From Paraescarpia echinospica (Eukaryota > Annelida > Polychaeta > Sabellida > Siboglinidae), in NCBI GenBank assembly GCA_020002185.1, contig CM034537.1, forward strand, positions 69,526,286 through 69,590,285: a DNA stretch of 64,000 nucleotides, written 5' to 3'. The notes below the pieces were generated by a model. The model made no database searches, was not told where the DNA came from, and was given only the letters and a program-made list of their open reading frames with translations. A program made the translations under genes and the position numbers. Of this stretch, positions 36,401 to 48,510 are shown one piece after another; within the stretch, counting starts at the first letter, position 1; each line of letters opens with the position of its first letter.

Positions 36401-36974
36401 CTTACATTGGGTGTGGTGTATTACAGTCAGACAATGTGTAGCTTACATTGGGTGTGGTGTATTACAGTCAGACAATGTGTAGCTTACATTGGGTGTGGTG
36501 TATTACAGTCAGACAATGTGTAGCTTACATTGGGTGTGGTGTATTACAGTCAGACAATGTGTAGCTTAAATTGGGTGTGGTGTATTACAGTCAGACAATG
36601 TGTAGCTTACATTGGGTGTGGTGTATTACAGTCGGCAATGCGTAGCTTACATTGGGTGTGGTGTATTACTGTCGGCAATGCGTAGCTTACATTGCGTGTG
36701 GTGTATTACAGTCGGCAGTGTGTAGCTCATATTGGGTGTGGTGTATTACAGTCGGCAATGTGTAGCTCACATTGGGTGTGGTGTATTACTGTCGGCAATG
36801 CGTAGCTTACATTGGGTGTGGTGTATTACAGCCGGCAATGCGTAGCTTACATTGGGTGTGGTGTATTACAGTCAGCAATGCGTAGCTTACATTGCGTGTG
36901 GTGTATTACAATCGGCAGTGCGTAGCTCACATTGGGTGTGGTGTATTACAGTCGGCAATGCGTAGCTTACATTA
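33429..36974. repeat. 40/41-bp minisatellite, about 87 copies
   Basis: Units read 'acattgggtgtggtgtatta' then 'cagtcagacaatgtgtagct' plus t (41 bp), or with 'cggcaatg' in place of 'cagacaatg' (40 bp). Blocks of variant units recur at longer steps: 204 bp (36075 and 36279), 324 bp (33851 and 34175) and 814 bp (35751-35930 and 36565-36744), so it has grown by multi-unit duplication. Frames of about 65 codons across it arise from the repeat. It lies about 85 bp upstream of the minus-strand exon 33343-33224. Confidence 0.97.
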
Positions 36975-36979
36975 GTGGT

Positions 36980-38190
36980 GTTGTTCAGCGCTACGCCAAG
37001 ACAACATACTATCGTCCACTCCAACGGTCATGCAATTCTCTATTGTAAGAGCAGTTGTACGTACATTTCCAATAATTCGTCAATGATTTCCTTTTCCTAC
37101 AAATCAATCTACCTCTTGGCAACCGTGATAAAGCTTGTGAAATTGTGTTCAAAATTGTCAACGTTTGTAAAATTGTATTAAATATTGTAAATATCGTTAG
37201 ATCTTGTTATATCTGTTTAAACGATCAGCTGCATTGTGTTTCTTTTTCAAGCACTTAAACATCGTGAAGAAAGTTAATTACCTACAATACACACAGAATA
37301 GCTTGACGAGGCGATGGTCTTCCTTGCGTTTATGTTTGTTCTATCCATCGACGACAACCTTTTTAATCGCCGTTAATGTTCCTTTTTGTAATTCAATACT
37401 CTGTCAGAATAGAATTAAAATAACAACACTTTTCCCGTTAGCATGCCACACATTAGATCTGTTGTTAAGTTTGTCAAAATTGTAATCTGCATGTGACACT
37501 GCATGTGACATATTGATCTAGGCTGTTCCACGTTGCATATTACTGAGGAATATGTATTTATCCACATTCAGCAATTTTCTAACGTGTTGTTACAAGGGTA
37601 TTTTCCAACAAGATTCCATCAACAGACGAATCTCTCTTTATACAAATGTTAAACTGCGGACAACATATTACGTCAGGTATCTCCATCCAGCACAGTCAAC
37701 TTTCCCGGACCTAAACGACGCCATACATCGATCTCGTCTGTAGCAACAATGCACATATGATTATTGGTTTATTCGCGAATGTCCCGCTAAAAAAGGTAGT
37801 ACGGTTGAAGGCAGTTTACTAATCGGTTCCCTTTCCTGATCAATGAACAAAGTATGGTGTAACTTCAGCTTCCGTAAATTTCTTCCGGATATCAACTACC
37901 TTGCTTGCGCAAGATATCAGAGAAACTGACCACGATCTTCCTGGAACCAATTGTGGCCGGAATTGCCACACTCCGAAATGACGGCAAGAGGATTTGTACC
38001 CCGGTGCTCTCGATTAACTACAGGACACCACGTTAAATTGCTAACATCAGCTTGGTCACCTCTTCAGTCGGAACACGTTCGTGCAGGAAGGGACGAAATC
38101 AGCTGATACAAACTAGTCATGAGATGTTGTTCTAACCGTCAATAACTGTGTAACATCGTTAAAACGAAACTTCCAAAAACAAAATTCCGA
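36980..38190. other. AT-rich stretch; SINE scrap near 37955-38035
   Basis: No gene is supported. At 37955-38035 the sequence 'gacggcaagaggatttgtac' with 'gtgctctcgattaac' matches the SINE head region in the minus orientation, a diverged fragment. Confidence 0.45.
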
Positions 38191-38194
38191 TTCT

Positions 38195-38640
38195 ACCAGA
38201 GCAATGTCCTCTCTGTGCTCCTGTACGGCTCAGTGTGCTGGCGAATGGCACAACATGTCACCAATAGACTCCAGCTTCCACAACACCTGCCTAAGGAGGG
38301 TAATGAAAGTATAATGGTCCAATACCATCTCCAACACCAAACTCCACCAAGCAAAAATATCAACAACATATTTGCCTCACCATGAAAAAGAGGAGGTGGG
38401 CATCCTCCTCTTTAGCAACGATATGCCAGTAAAAACAGCAATGACCTGGATGCCGGAACGAAATAGAAAAAGAGGCAGACCAAAACGACATGGCGAGGAA
38501 TAATAGAAGAAGAAATGAAGACTGCTGGGCTGATCTGGAGCATAGCAGCAAGGAGAGCCTAAGGCAGTGGGGTCTGGCGAAATCTTGTGCGAGCCTTATG
38601 TGCCACACGGCACGAAGAGCATAAGTAGTTGAAAACGAAT
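38195..38640 (+). mobile_element. LINE ORF2 C-terminal remnant
   Basis: Frames broken by stops contain a Y-G-S-x-CW-like block near 38225, then RQTKTTWRGIIEEEMKTAGL and WRNLVRALCATRHEEHK. The order RGRPKTTWRRxxEEEM then WRxLVxALCxTRHEE is a known C-terminal end of a non-LTR retrotransposon family. Confidence 0.65.
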
Positions 38641-38730
38641 TACTTCAATACTTACGTTCGTTGGAAGCTATTCCGACCGCGTTTGTCTTCCAGTAGAGGC
38701 AGAGAGCAGGTTCTTTGGCCAGAGGAGCAA

Positions 38731-39240
38731 CTAGCTACTGCGTGCATCGTGCAACGACACCAACTCAAGTGTAAACCTATACGCCTTGGATACTGCCGTC
38801 GAATCTAGCCAGGCGCTGCATTGAGCTTCATACTGATATAATGTATTATTACATTGAAACCACTTATTGTGTAATGAGAAGTCATTCACAAGACGGTGCA
38901 GATCGTTCTGTGGCGAGCGTAGAGAAGACACTTCGAGCGTCGTCTGTGCGGTTCCTGTAGGGCTGCCATCTCGGCCACCCGTGTAATTACACGTATCTCC
39001 ATAGACCGTTGTCAGTGATATCAATGGCATGTCCTTTGGGCATGGCTACAATTGATACTGCGTTCTACGACCAGGCGTCACTGTGGGATACTCATACGGC
39101 AATATCTTCACAAAGTATACCGCGTGAATGCCACCAACCGACCGTCGACTAATTTGGTCTTCATACAGCATAATGGTTGTGGCAGCCAAGTAATGCCGTG
39201 TTATCAACCGCGCCTTGTAGGTGCGGGTGATCGTGTTACG
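38731..39240 (-). pseudogene. Unrecognised reading frame with one in-frame TAG
   Basis: The minus strand has about 160 codons in a single frame from at least 39240 to a TAG at 38731, interrupted only by a TAG at about 39048. The upstream part reads TYKARLITRHYLAATTIMLY and HAVYFVKILPYEYPTVTP. The downstream part reads PCPKDMPLISLTTVYGDTC, NYTGGRDG and FQCNNTLYQYEAQCSAWLD. Five cysteines and mixed hydrophobic strands suggest a secreted or extracellular domain, but I recognise no family. It may be a pseudogene, two exons with a short intron, or chance; a (CCTG)n repeat lies just beyond. Confidence 0.35.
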
Positions 39241-39360
39241 TGATACATTATTGTTGTGTAATAAAGGATTTCAGTTATTGCATATCAGGTAATATGATAT
39301 TATGCCAAAACGCGCTCATTAAAAACTGCTTGCCTGCAGCCCCCGAAAATCCAATTTTGT

Positions 39361-39529
<169 letters not shown>

Positions 39530-39534
39530 TGGTG

Positions 39535-40240
39535 TAATCAATCAATTAGAATAATCTATCCCCAACCTAAGACACTTTTCCATACTGCTGACACTTACCT
39601 CGATGTTGCAGAAGTGCACACACCGTTTCTAACAAATTCACAGTCGCGTACACCTAACTCTGTATTCCGCTCGTACCCCCCACATCAACCTACATGTAAT
39701 AATATATACATGTATAGTGCGGCGAAATGCGACTGGCTGGCCTACATAGCTTCAATGTGCCATTGTATGTATATCTCCGCCCATTGTGATTGGTTGCTGT
39801 TGGTGGGTCCATAGTATATCCGTTTATTTTCTATCACTCAAACTTTAACTAGATATCAACCACTAGCATTGTTCGTTCCACTTAAGGTATTTTTGTTATC
39901 TACAATGAATGGGCGAACCGTGGCACTGGGCCTGTAACGTGTTTTGATTTAGTGGCGACATTCCATGTTAAAGTGTGTTTATATTTAGTAGTGTTCAAAC
40001 AATTCTACACCTTGTGAAGTCTCCGGCAACTGGTAATGCTTATATTCGAGGACCGTGTACATATTTACTCTTCAGTGTTTCAACAAACGTATAGACAAAT
40101 ATTTGGAGTGATCGTGTACTGTGACATTAAGTTTAAAATATTCGCGACAGTTATAGTTTTCAACGTTTATTTCGAGTTCCACTGTTAGTACTGATTTATG
40201 ATTGCGGTAGCCCCTAGGTATCGATTATAAGAAGGTAAAG
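39535..40240. other. Stretch without a recognised gene
   Basis: No exon, tandem repeat or element supported. Confidence 0.5.
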
Positions 40241-40244
40241 GTTA

Positions 40245-40570
40245 GTTCGTATATAGCGCAGTATCGAATCCTAGGAACTGCTCAGTGCGCTTTACACTTT
40301 ACTCCTTGACAGACCTGTTCAATCGAACACCACGTCGGTTTCTTTGGGAAGCATTCAGCCACGCTGCAATTAATGCGAGAAGACTACTTGTACACAAATA
40401 CACAAATATCCACCAAGTCTATAATCAGGTACTCATTCATACAGCTGAATGAACTTGAGCAACGTATTATAAACGAACTTGCCCAAGGTTCGACACGGCA
40501 GCACACGACTCGAATCCGGGGTCTCTCGATTGAGTCCGATGCTCTAGACACTCGGCCACTGCGCTTCACT
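40245..40570 (-). mobile_element. tRNA-derived SINE, copy 4
   Basis: It has the same layout as the 30 kb copy: tail 'atatagcgcagtatcgaatc' at 40250, GCTGCAATTAATGCGAG body, and head with ACTCGAATCCGGGG and GATGCTCTAGACACTCGGCC at about 40505-40560. Confidence 0.88.
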
Positions 40571-40769
40571 TATACTACAGCTGAGACCTTAGAAAACGTG
40601 GGGTTTACGCCTCAAGTAACATATTTGCTATGCATGGAGGTCACGGTGTCATCCTTAATGTCGTTTCTGAGATTCTGACTCCCATCGATTAATCCCGCTG
40701 TAAACACTGATGATTTGCGCTACCGGTTACAACGCTTCTTAAATGTTGTTCGCCTCGTCGTTCCCTGTC

Positions 40770-41345
40770 TTCTTCAGGGGTGAGGCTGGCTCGGATAAGT
40801 TGACATTTTCTTTCTCTTCCTCCTCATTGCACTTGCACTACTACCTTTCTCTATTCTCCTCTGTCTTTTGCTCTTTTCCTCCATTCCCCTTTCCAGGTCT
40901 CTCTTCACACAATCCTCCCACCTCAGTCTCGGTCGCCCTCGCCTTCTTTTTCCCTCCACCCTCCGGGCATCTGCTTTCTTTGCCATCCGTTCTTCTCGCA
41001 TTCCCTCCACATGTCCTGCCCAGTTCAACCGACTTCTCACCAACTTCTTCTTTAAACTTTCTTTCACCCCAACATCCTCCCCCAGCTCTTCGCTTATCTA
41101 GTCTCGTTACCCCGTAATTCTCCTAACCCAGTTGTTTTCGCACATTTGTACCCCTCCTGTTGTTTCTCTGTCATTGCTATAGTCTCTAATCCACACAGGT
41201 AGGCTGGTGTCACACGTGTGCATAGTACCTTTCCCTTGACTCTTCGCGATATGTGCCTGACTCCCATCACACCTTCTACTTTCCTCCATGCATTCGCCCC
41301 TGCTTGTATTCTCCTGCGAATGTCTGTCTCCGAAGAGCCATCTCC
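40770..41345 (-). mobile_element. LINE ORF2 C-terminal part
   Basis: The minus strand reads DIRRRIQAGANAWRKVEGVM, then KGKVLCTRVTPAYLCGLETI, then (frame change) ESLKKKLVRSRLNWAGHVEG and RRRGRPRLRWEDCVKRDLE. This is the well-known C-terminal layout of a non-LTR reverse-transcriptase family (AGANAWRKVEGVM, RSRLRWAGHVERM, GRPRLRWEDCV). It is broken by at least one frameshift. Confidence 0.8.
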
Positions 41346-41364
41346 ACATACCGCTCCGACCAGG

Positions 41365-41669
41365 CACATCGCGCAAAATAACATCACAAATCGCACAGTG
41401 GGCGTTCGCGATATAATTGCCATTAACATAGCAACATTTGTATATGGCCTAGAATTCATCGTGGTTGCTACGAAGAACCACATTCAATGCCCACGATATA
41501 CAATGACGAGTCCTCGATGATTGTATATAGGGGACATTGAATGTGGTTCTTCGTAGCAACCACGAGAAACTCTAGGCTATATATATATACAAATGTTGCT
41601 GTATTAATGGAAGTATTATCTCGCAAACGCCCACTGTGCGATGGCTTGTGATGTTATTTTGCGCGATGT
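41365..41669. repeat. 305-bp imperfect inverted repeat (hairpin or foldback element)
   Basis: The left arm 41365-41503 and right arm 41521-41669 pair along most of their length around a loop of about 17 bp. Examples are CATCGCGCAAAATAACATCA with TGATGTTATTTTGCGCGATG, and GGTTGCTACGAAGAACCACA with TGTGGTTCTTCGTAGCAACC. It could be a foldback MITE. It sits just upstream of the minus-strand LINE fragment. Confidence 0.88.
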
Positions 41670-44100
41670 ATTTAAGAAGCGTTGCAAACGGTGGCGCAAA
41701 TTATTAGTGTACACGATGGGATTAATGAATGGAAGTCAAAATCTCAGTTTTGGCCGGATTTAGTTACACAAGTCAGAGAAGCAAATAGGTTCAATCAAAG
41801 CGTTCAGTTTTGCCCTCCTCTCTAAAACAACTCATTGTGTTTGTTGACATAATCGAAAATAAACAAAACCAACAAATATGCCAGTCGGACGACGTTCGGC
41901 ATGCACTTCTATGCTTAGGTCCTATTTCAAACAAAATCATGGCCATACGAGATGACACGAAAGCTTAAAGGTCCTCAACCAATTCGTTTGCCCATCGCCA
42001 ATCTGGTTCTTTTAGGTCCAGATGTGTAATGTGTGAATAGTTTAACTAGTGTGCACAGTCGGTTTAATAAAAAATGCGTACTTGTTTTTTAATCGTCAAA
42101 AAACAAGATTTGTCGTTACACCGGGTATAGCTGGCGAAAGCCAATTGCGCTGTCGACCTCCTGCGCCATTTCGGTCACGTGCTTTACGCGAGATCGGCAT
42201 CCCACGCATTCGAAAACAATAATAACATACACGTGCTTTGGTGTATCAAGATGAAGATTCTAATGTGGTTGTACGAAGGTACGTATACTACACTATCGCA
42301 TTTAGCAACAAGAACGCGTAGCCGCGTATTAATTCAACGAGAATTGCAACTTGCGAACGTCAACACTCGACTCGAGGCAGTCTAACTCTAAGACTGTCTA
42401 ACTCTAAAGCCAGTCACCATGTCCATGACCATATTATCAGCCAGAGATTCAGTCAGAGGCTGTGTCAACGAGCATAATATTTGATATGCATTGTAATTTG
42501 TATTTGGTTACGTAGGATCTTGGTAATAAACTATGTTATTGCGACAATACATGTAGAGAATAGATGACGTGAGGCTGCGAAATGACAAATAACATTGGTT
42601 TGTCAATAGGCCCGTGTTGATCGTGCAAGTAACTTAGTCAGGGAGCATCCGTAATTTCGTGCAACAGAACGTCAAACACGGGAGTATTATATTGGTGATC
42701 ATAATTATTAAAACAATGTTTTGTGACGCATATTTTGATACTATTACTGCAGAATGTTGTTGATTTGCATTGTAGTTTATGCAAAATAATTTAGATTTGT
42801 TATATTGACGACCATGATCATGATTGTGATGATGATTGTATTAAATATAAAAATGTAAACGTGTAAATACATAAAATATAAATACAGTACACCATATATA
42901 AGGATTAAACAAGATAATGCTCGCACTTGTTTCCGTTGTGGTCCTTGGTGCCTGGCTATAGTTTATGTAATTGGTATCCTGTGATACCTTTCAACTGACA
43001 TATGCCAGCTATTCTTGTGTATTTACCAATATGTGTATATATTCTCATCACAGCAATATATGAATGCATAATACGTAACTTGAATTATGATGTCGCTAGA
43101 GGCCACACTGCAACCCAAGAATGGGAATGAGAGGAGGCAGAAGAGGAGCTAAGGCGGTCACCTGGGTCAGGCAGACACAGGGAGGATACATAGTCTGCGG
43201 GAGGCCCACATTTGATCAATCCAGGTAATTTCAAATTTATAACAATCAACCACATATAAGTTATCAAAACATTTTAATGTGCACATTTACATATATATTG
43301 GTTTTCATACACATTTTAATAATAACATCTTGGATGTGGAAAACTAAGTTGACTTCTGCACTTATATTATACCCACAGACATATTAATACACCTTTAAAA
43401 GTATTTAGCATACGGCGATGACTCAGAAATAAGTTTATAAAATAAATTGTTCATTTTTGAAGAAGGTAAACATACATGTTATGAACCTTTGAATACTTGG
43501 CGAGTACTGTTAGCATCACAATAACACCTCATTTTGTAATTTCCAACATTCACCTTGACCATTCAACTTCAGGCAGAACCTTAAAATGTCAAACATGAAT
43601 ATGTGTAGTAGTTACACATGGCAGACACTGACATGAATTTGTATACTGAAAACAAAACAAAAAATATAAATCCTCTTTACTGATTAGCAGAATTCAAATC
43701 AGTCTATAATATTAACTAAGATCAGGCATCACTGTAATTAAATTGAAATTTTTTTAATTCGTAATGACAATGAACACCTTATAAAGAAAAAATAGTTAAA
43801 ATTTTTCACCATTTTGAAAAAGAGCACATTCTACTAATGTCTGCATGCTGTATCAATCCACCCTTTCCCTCCTCCGGAACAACCCCGGTAAACACTGACT
43901 GTTCCTAAGATATCAACATGTATAGATGCAGCTGTACTAGCACATTTCTTGCTGCCGTTTTTCTTGTGAAATGCTGCAGGTCACACATGAAACATTATTT
44001 TACATTTACTGATTATGAGAATGAACATTCCATAATTATTTACTACCAACACTACAATAATACCTGTTTTTGTTTACTGAATATATGCTTTTCTTTACAG
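41670..44100. other. AT-rich stretch without a recognised gene
   Basis: No supported gene. A GC-richer block at 43085-43225 ending CAATCCAG|gtaatt has a donor-like edge but no convincing open frame. Confidence 0.45.
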
Positions 44101-44161
44101 GAGATTGGACTAGTGTGCTTAGTATCGCTAGTTCTCCAAGTTAATATGGCATACTGGGCAG

Positions 44162-44320
44162 CTGTACTTGTCCAGGATCTCGGACAAGATTCTACAGCCA
44201 TGCAGCATGCTGCATATTAATGGTTTGTCATGTGAATGTCCACCGACTGATCCCAATTGTGTCGAGTGTTGCATCCGTGACAGATTCCCCAGTGCCGATG
44301 GGGTGTACACTGGCTTCCAG
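44162..44320 (+). CDS. Cysteine-rich exon-like frame, resembles ADAM17-type membrane-proximal region
   Basis: A 53-codon open block is bounded by 'catactgggcag' before 44162 and CCAG|gtcagt at 44321. It contains PCSMLHINGLSCECPPTD, then PNCVECCIRDR. The pattern C-x7-L-x-C-x-C-x3-TD-x2-C-x2-CC-x-RD is close to the Cys-rich part of ADAM17 and, less so, ADAM10 metalloproteases, which sits between the disintegrin domain and the membrane. The next family cysteine (after CC) is absent. Upstream, the neighbouring frame has VLVQDLGQD, which could be the preceding family segment shifted by one base, so this may be a frameshifted pseudogene rather than a working exon. No neighbouring ADAM exons were found. 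Confidence 0.35.
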
Positions 44321-44324
44321 GTCA

Positions 44325-45035
44325 GTCAGTTAGCTTAACTGACTAAAAACCAATGTAGAATGCAGGTTGCTCGACATACGAATATGGTGACGCCTGACTA
44401 GCTCATGAGACAGGTTCAGTGTCGAGCATTCTTCGGTGAACTACATCGGTTTGGATATCTATGACATCACTGTATGTGTTCGCTGTCTTCGCTGGTACTG
44501 CATACCAGCCTCCTGACATTTTGCTGTACATCCGCATCTACCTATTCCGGAGACAAAGTGACAATTAGCATGGCTCTGACATGTATTATATTTTATATGT
44601 GATGACACATTTATCAAAAGTCAATAATACATGGTATTTGTATTCAATTCAACTTTAACTTTTAGCAGTGTCTATTACAAAATACATTAATTATCCAGCA
44701 TTGTTACAGTGGTAGGGTTTCATTGTCTTTGTGTTGCTGATAGTCAGTGGCAACCAGCTGAGTTCTTGCAACGTACACCAGGTACTTGTTATGTAAAACA
44801 ACATAAGTTTGTGATGAAGTAATGGTATTGAAAGCCTTTTCACATTTTGCAACAACAATCTGTTGATACACTGACAGCAGCATTTTACTTGTTTAAGTTC
44901 TCTATGTATCATGAGGACTGTTATTATACTTTTCATGCCACGTTTCATATTTCTAAATTATTCTTTTTTATCACTGGTTCATATTTTCACAAATAATTTA
45001 CATTACATTTTCACTTTGCATGATGTAACCTGTAC
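44325..45035. other. AT-rich stretch without a recognised gene
   Basis: No exon continuing the frame at 44162-44320 was found here. Confidence 0.5.
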
Positions 45036-45039
45036 TGAT

Positions 45040-45245
45040 ATGGTGTAGTATCCAGTCCTCGGGATTGCTCAAAGCGCTTTAAACTTTAATCCCTGGCAGA
45101 CCTGTTAATTCGAACACCATCTTGATTTATGTGGGAAGCATTCAGCCACATTGAAATTAATATGCATAGTCTATTCGTACAAAAATATTGCGGTCTGTAG
45201 CCGGTACTCTTCATACAACTGAGTAAACCTGAGCAATGTAGCATG
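45040..45245 (-). mobile_element. tRNA-derived SINE, copy 5 (head missing)
   Basis: Tail and body match the 30 kb copy (AGTATCCAGTCCTCGGGATTG, TTCAGCCACATTGAAATTAAT). The sequence leaves the family before the tRNA-like head. Confidence 0.8.
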
Positions 45246-45935
45246 TAGTGATTGTACATGTAATTCTCAGTCACATGGTGATGACCCTGACTAGTCTAGT
45301 CACTATTATTTGCGAGTTGTAAACACACATACCAAGCATTGCATAAACTACAAAATTTGCGAATTTTCTAATTATTTATGTTTTTTTAACAAAGAACAAT
45401 AAATTATGATTCTTTGTTAAAAAACAATTATGATTCATAATAGTTCATTTGTTCAACTAAACATCTTCCTAAGTAATTTGTTCTCATTGGTTTACATTTT
45501 ATGGGCATGCGATATTAAAAATTGTTGTTAATACACATACTTGTTTAGTCACTAATTTTGTGAGAGCATTTGACATCACGTGTACTAGTGTTGTTTTTTG
45601 TAACAAAGAATTTTGATAAAAGTATCTGTTTGTTTTTTATATATACCTGACATTTTTTCAACCTCTTCCTAATTTTTGTTTCTATTGTTGTTTTGCATTT
45701 GATGTGCATGTGATATTAAAAAGTATTACATTATACACATCAAGTGCAGTGATTGTACCTGTAGTTGTATTGTACTTTTCATTATTCTGTAGTCAATCTC
45801 ATCAAATAGTTTCAAAAAAATGTTTTTACTTTACATTTTCTTTAATTCACATGCATTTCTAACAACAATATGCAATTTAACGAGGACACCACATTACTGC
45901 AAAATCCTCATGCAGACAAACAAAACTATCACATA

Positions 45936-46234
45936 CAGGGGTGGATCCAGAAATCGAGTATGGGAGGCACAAAAACCTCCACTGGCGGCCAAACCAAATG
46001 GTGTAGTCTAAATTTTGACGCTACTACGCTGCCATAACATCACCCGCTCCACTGGAGTGGTGATATTGGAAGACGTCATAACTTCAGCTTATTATTATCA
46101 CCTAAACTGGGGCACATTTCAAACGATCTGGGAGGACACAGTCGCGTGGGCCCATTATAAAAGATTTGCAGACACGCCAAATTCTTATGGTCTAGGGGGG
46201 CACCTGTCCCCAGGCCCGCCTGAATCCGCCTATG
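45936..46234. mobile_element. hAT-like MITE
   Basis: A 299-bp segment begins CAGGGGTGGATCCAG and ends CTGAATCCGCCTATG. The ends are imperfect inverted repeats (11 of 15 positions) and ACATA flanks both sides (45931-45935, 46235-46239), a possible target duplication. No transposase is encoded. Confidence 0.6.
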
Positions 46235-46239
46235 ACATA

Positions 46240-48505
46240 CTTGTTTATTGCTTGTATTTATAATTTTGATAACAGATTTGGTGACACAGTAACCACATTT
46301 GATAACACTCGTTTACCTGAAGGTGAAGAGCTTTGAAGCATACATCTGCATGTGGTGTCGAGTCTGTCGACACACCTCAAGTTCTGAAAATATAGTACAT
46401 GTATTAATAGTCAGCACTGATTGTTTCTAACAATAATCATTTTAATGTACTTGCAAAAGTTGCAGTGCAATGAATGACCACCTGCCAAATGCAACCAATG
46501 CCAACGGTCAAGAGTTATCTATATAATATATACATGTTATGGGCATTAATGTCCATGGTATTGAGGGGCGCTGTTTTTCTGAACATAACAAAAACTCACA
46601 GAAGGGACAATAAAAAAACCTGGTGAAACTACTGGAATATTCTTTTCCTTGTAAATAATTAAATACCAAGACTACATACAATTGAATTCAAATTAAATTT
46701 TTAAATGTCCCATAATAGTATTTTTTAATATAAAAGTAATCTATTTTTTAAATTACTATTACATTACTTAATTATAATCGTTACGGATCATTTATAATGC
46801 ATTTACACTATTACTATTTTCCCAAGCCTACTTATGCTACTAGCCTACTACCATATACGACATAGACATAATATAGTCACTATCATTGACATAAGTATAT
46901 GCCATAGGCATAGCGTCGTACTGGTAGCTGACACTAGTCTATAGTAAACAGGGCCCAGTCAGGCCGCCCATACCGTCATTGCCAATGACTAAAAGGAAAA
47001 CAATCAAATAAATTTTGTACAAGCAACATTACTATATATACTCATACGTCTAAATATACGTGATTATAGCTGAATAAATCGAAATTACTAACCTGTCTGG
47101 AAGAATCTTTGCGAACGCTGCATCTCGTCTGTTGATATTGTGACTGACACCACGGCACGGGCAACGGCCCACGGCCACAGTCCACTGACACTGTCGCCAA
47201 CTCCTTCTGTTTGCTTTGTTTCTTCCATAGTCGTTCTCTAATAGAAATACACCTTTATGCGTGGATACTGTTTTTGTCTGTCTAATTTAGCCCATTTTGC
47301 CGTGTCGGTGGCATATATGTTCGTGGACGTCCACTCGTTGCCTAAACTCGGAATTCCATAACATCAACAGCGCCAAAGGGTGGGGGTCAAAGGTCAATAT
47401 TGCCCATAATTCGCGATCACGAGAAGACAAGAACGCGATTCCACGCCGAGTTCAATGTCCATACTCAGCTAAAATCGAAGCAAAAAACCGGATCCGGTTT
47501 TTACTAAAAACGAAAGAGTTCGCAGTTTTTGTATTAATTTTATAAAAACGAATTAATACGTATGCATAAACGAACTAGGATGTCATTGGGGAGTACTTGA
47601 TTACTCTGTTTTTTGTGAAATTACTAAGAAACGCGAGGAGCAAGACAATCGAATTGGTTGAGTACCTTTAACGTTTGTTTGTTGGAGCAGCAAACTATCT
47701 AATCCTCTAATCTGTATAATATAATATCGAAGAGCGTGAAAAGTAAGGCATGCCACGTATGCGTTAGATTATATTAAAATCCACAATATTCACTATAAAC
47801 AAAGCAGTGAATTATGTAGTGACGTAAACTGCAAATACGCCTTTAGTTGTGTTGCTGTGTTTGTGACACGATGGTCTGACGTCACAATGATGCTCGGTGC
47901 TTCTAAAGTGAGCACGGTTACTCTCAGTTCGACTGCTCGTGTTACAACTTAGAGCCATTTATTGTCACGTAGTTAGACATTCAATTATTGTAGTTTCAAC
48001 TCTCTAATAATCACATCATATGGACGACGCAGAGCTCCGACTAAGGGACTTAATGTTGTCGCAACAACGCCAGGTCAAAGTCTATTGATAGTGCGGACAA
48101 ATCGCGGTGCTATAATGTGGCTCCACGGCCCGCAGACAGAGTTCAAGCGAGCGGTAACATGGTTTTGTGTAATGAGTTGGCAACATAAAATGTGTCTTAA
48201 GAATGGCTTTTAGACATATGTCTTTGTTGTATGTGAGGTGTACTGCTTGCAATGTTCGTCCTACCTGGTGTTAGTGCCAGTGACATACTCAACTGGCGTA
48301 TACATCATCAGGTCCCGAACATCCAATATTCCATCGCTCGGGAACTTCATATCTCAGTTATTCTGTGCGCGGTTCACCTCTTACATCAGACATCCGCTGT
48401 AGATACAAAACACCTCTTTGGCTTATTCTTCCATTGTTGTCCACTGTCTTGCCGCCGCCCTACACACTTGCTGACCCAAATAATGACGTGAAGTGAAAAA
48501 AATGC
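46240..48505. other. AT-rich stretch; no gene recognised
   Basis: No supported exon. It contains a perfect DR1 motif at 47384-47396 (listed separately). The open frame 48252-48491 has no family features. Confidence 0.5.
47384..47396 (+). promoter_or_regulatory. DR1 nuclear-receptor element
   Basis: GGGTCA-A-AGGTCA is a direct repeat with one-base spacing, the HNF4/RXR-type consensus. No promoter can be attached. Confidence 0.3.
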
Positions 48506-48510
48506 TGTCG

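Noticed and set aside
33429..36974. CRISPR array
   Set aside because: Units abut without unique spacers and the DNA is eukaryotic; it is a minisatellite.
43085..43267. Possible exon with donor-like edge at 43225
   Set aside because: No frame on the donor strand is open across the block.
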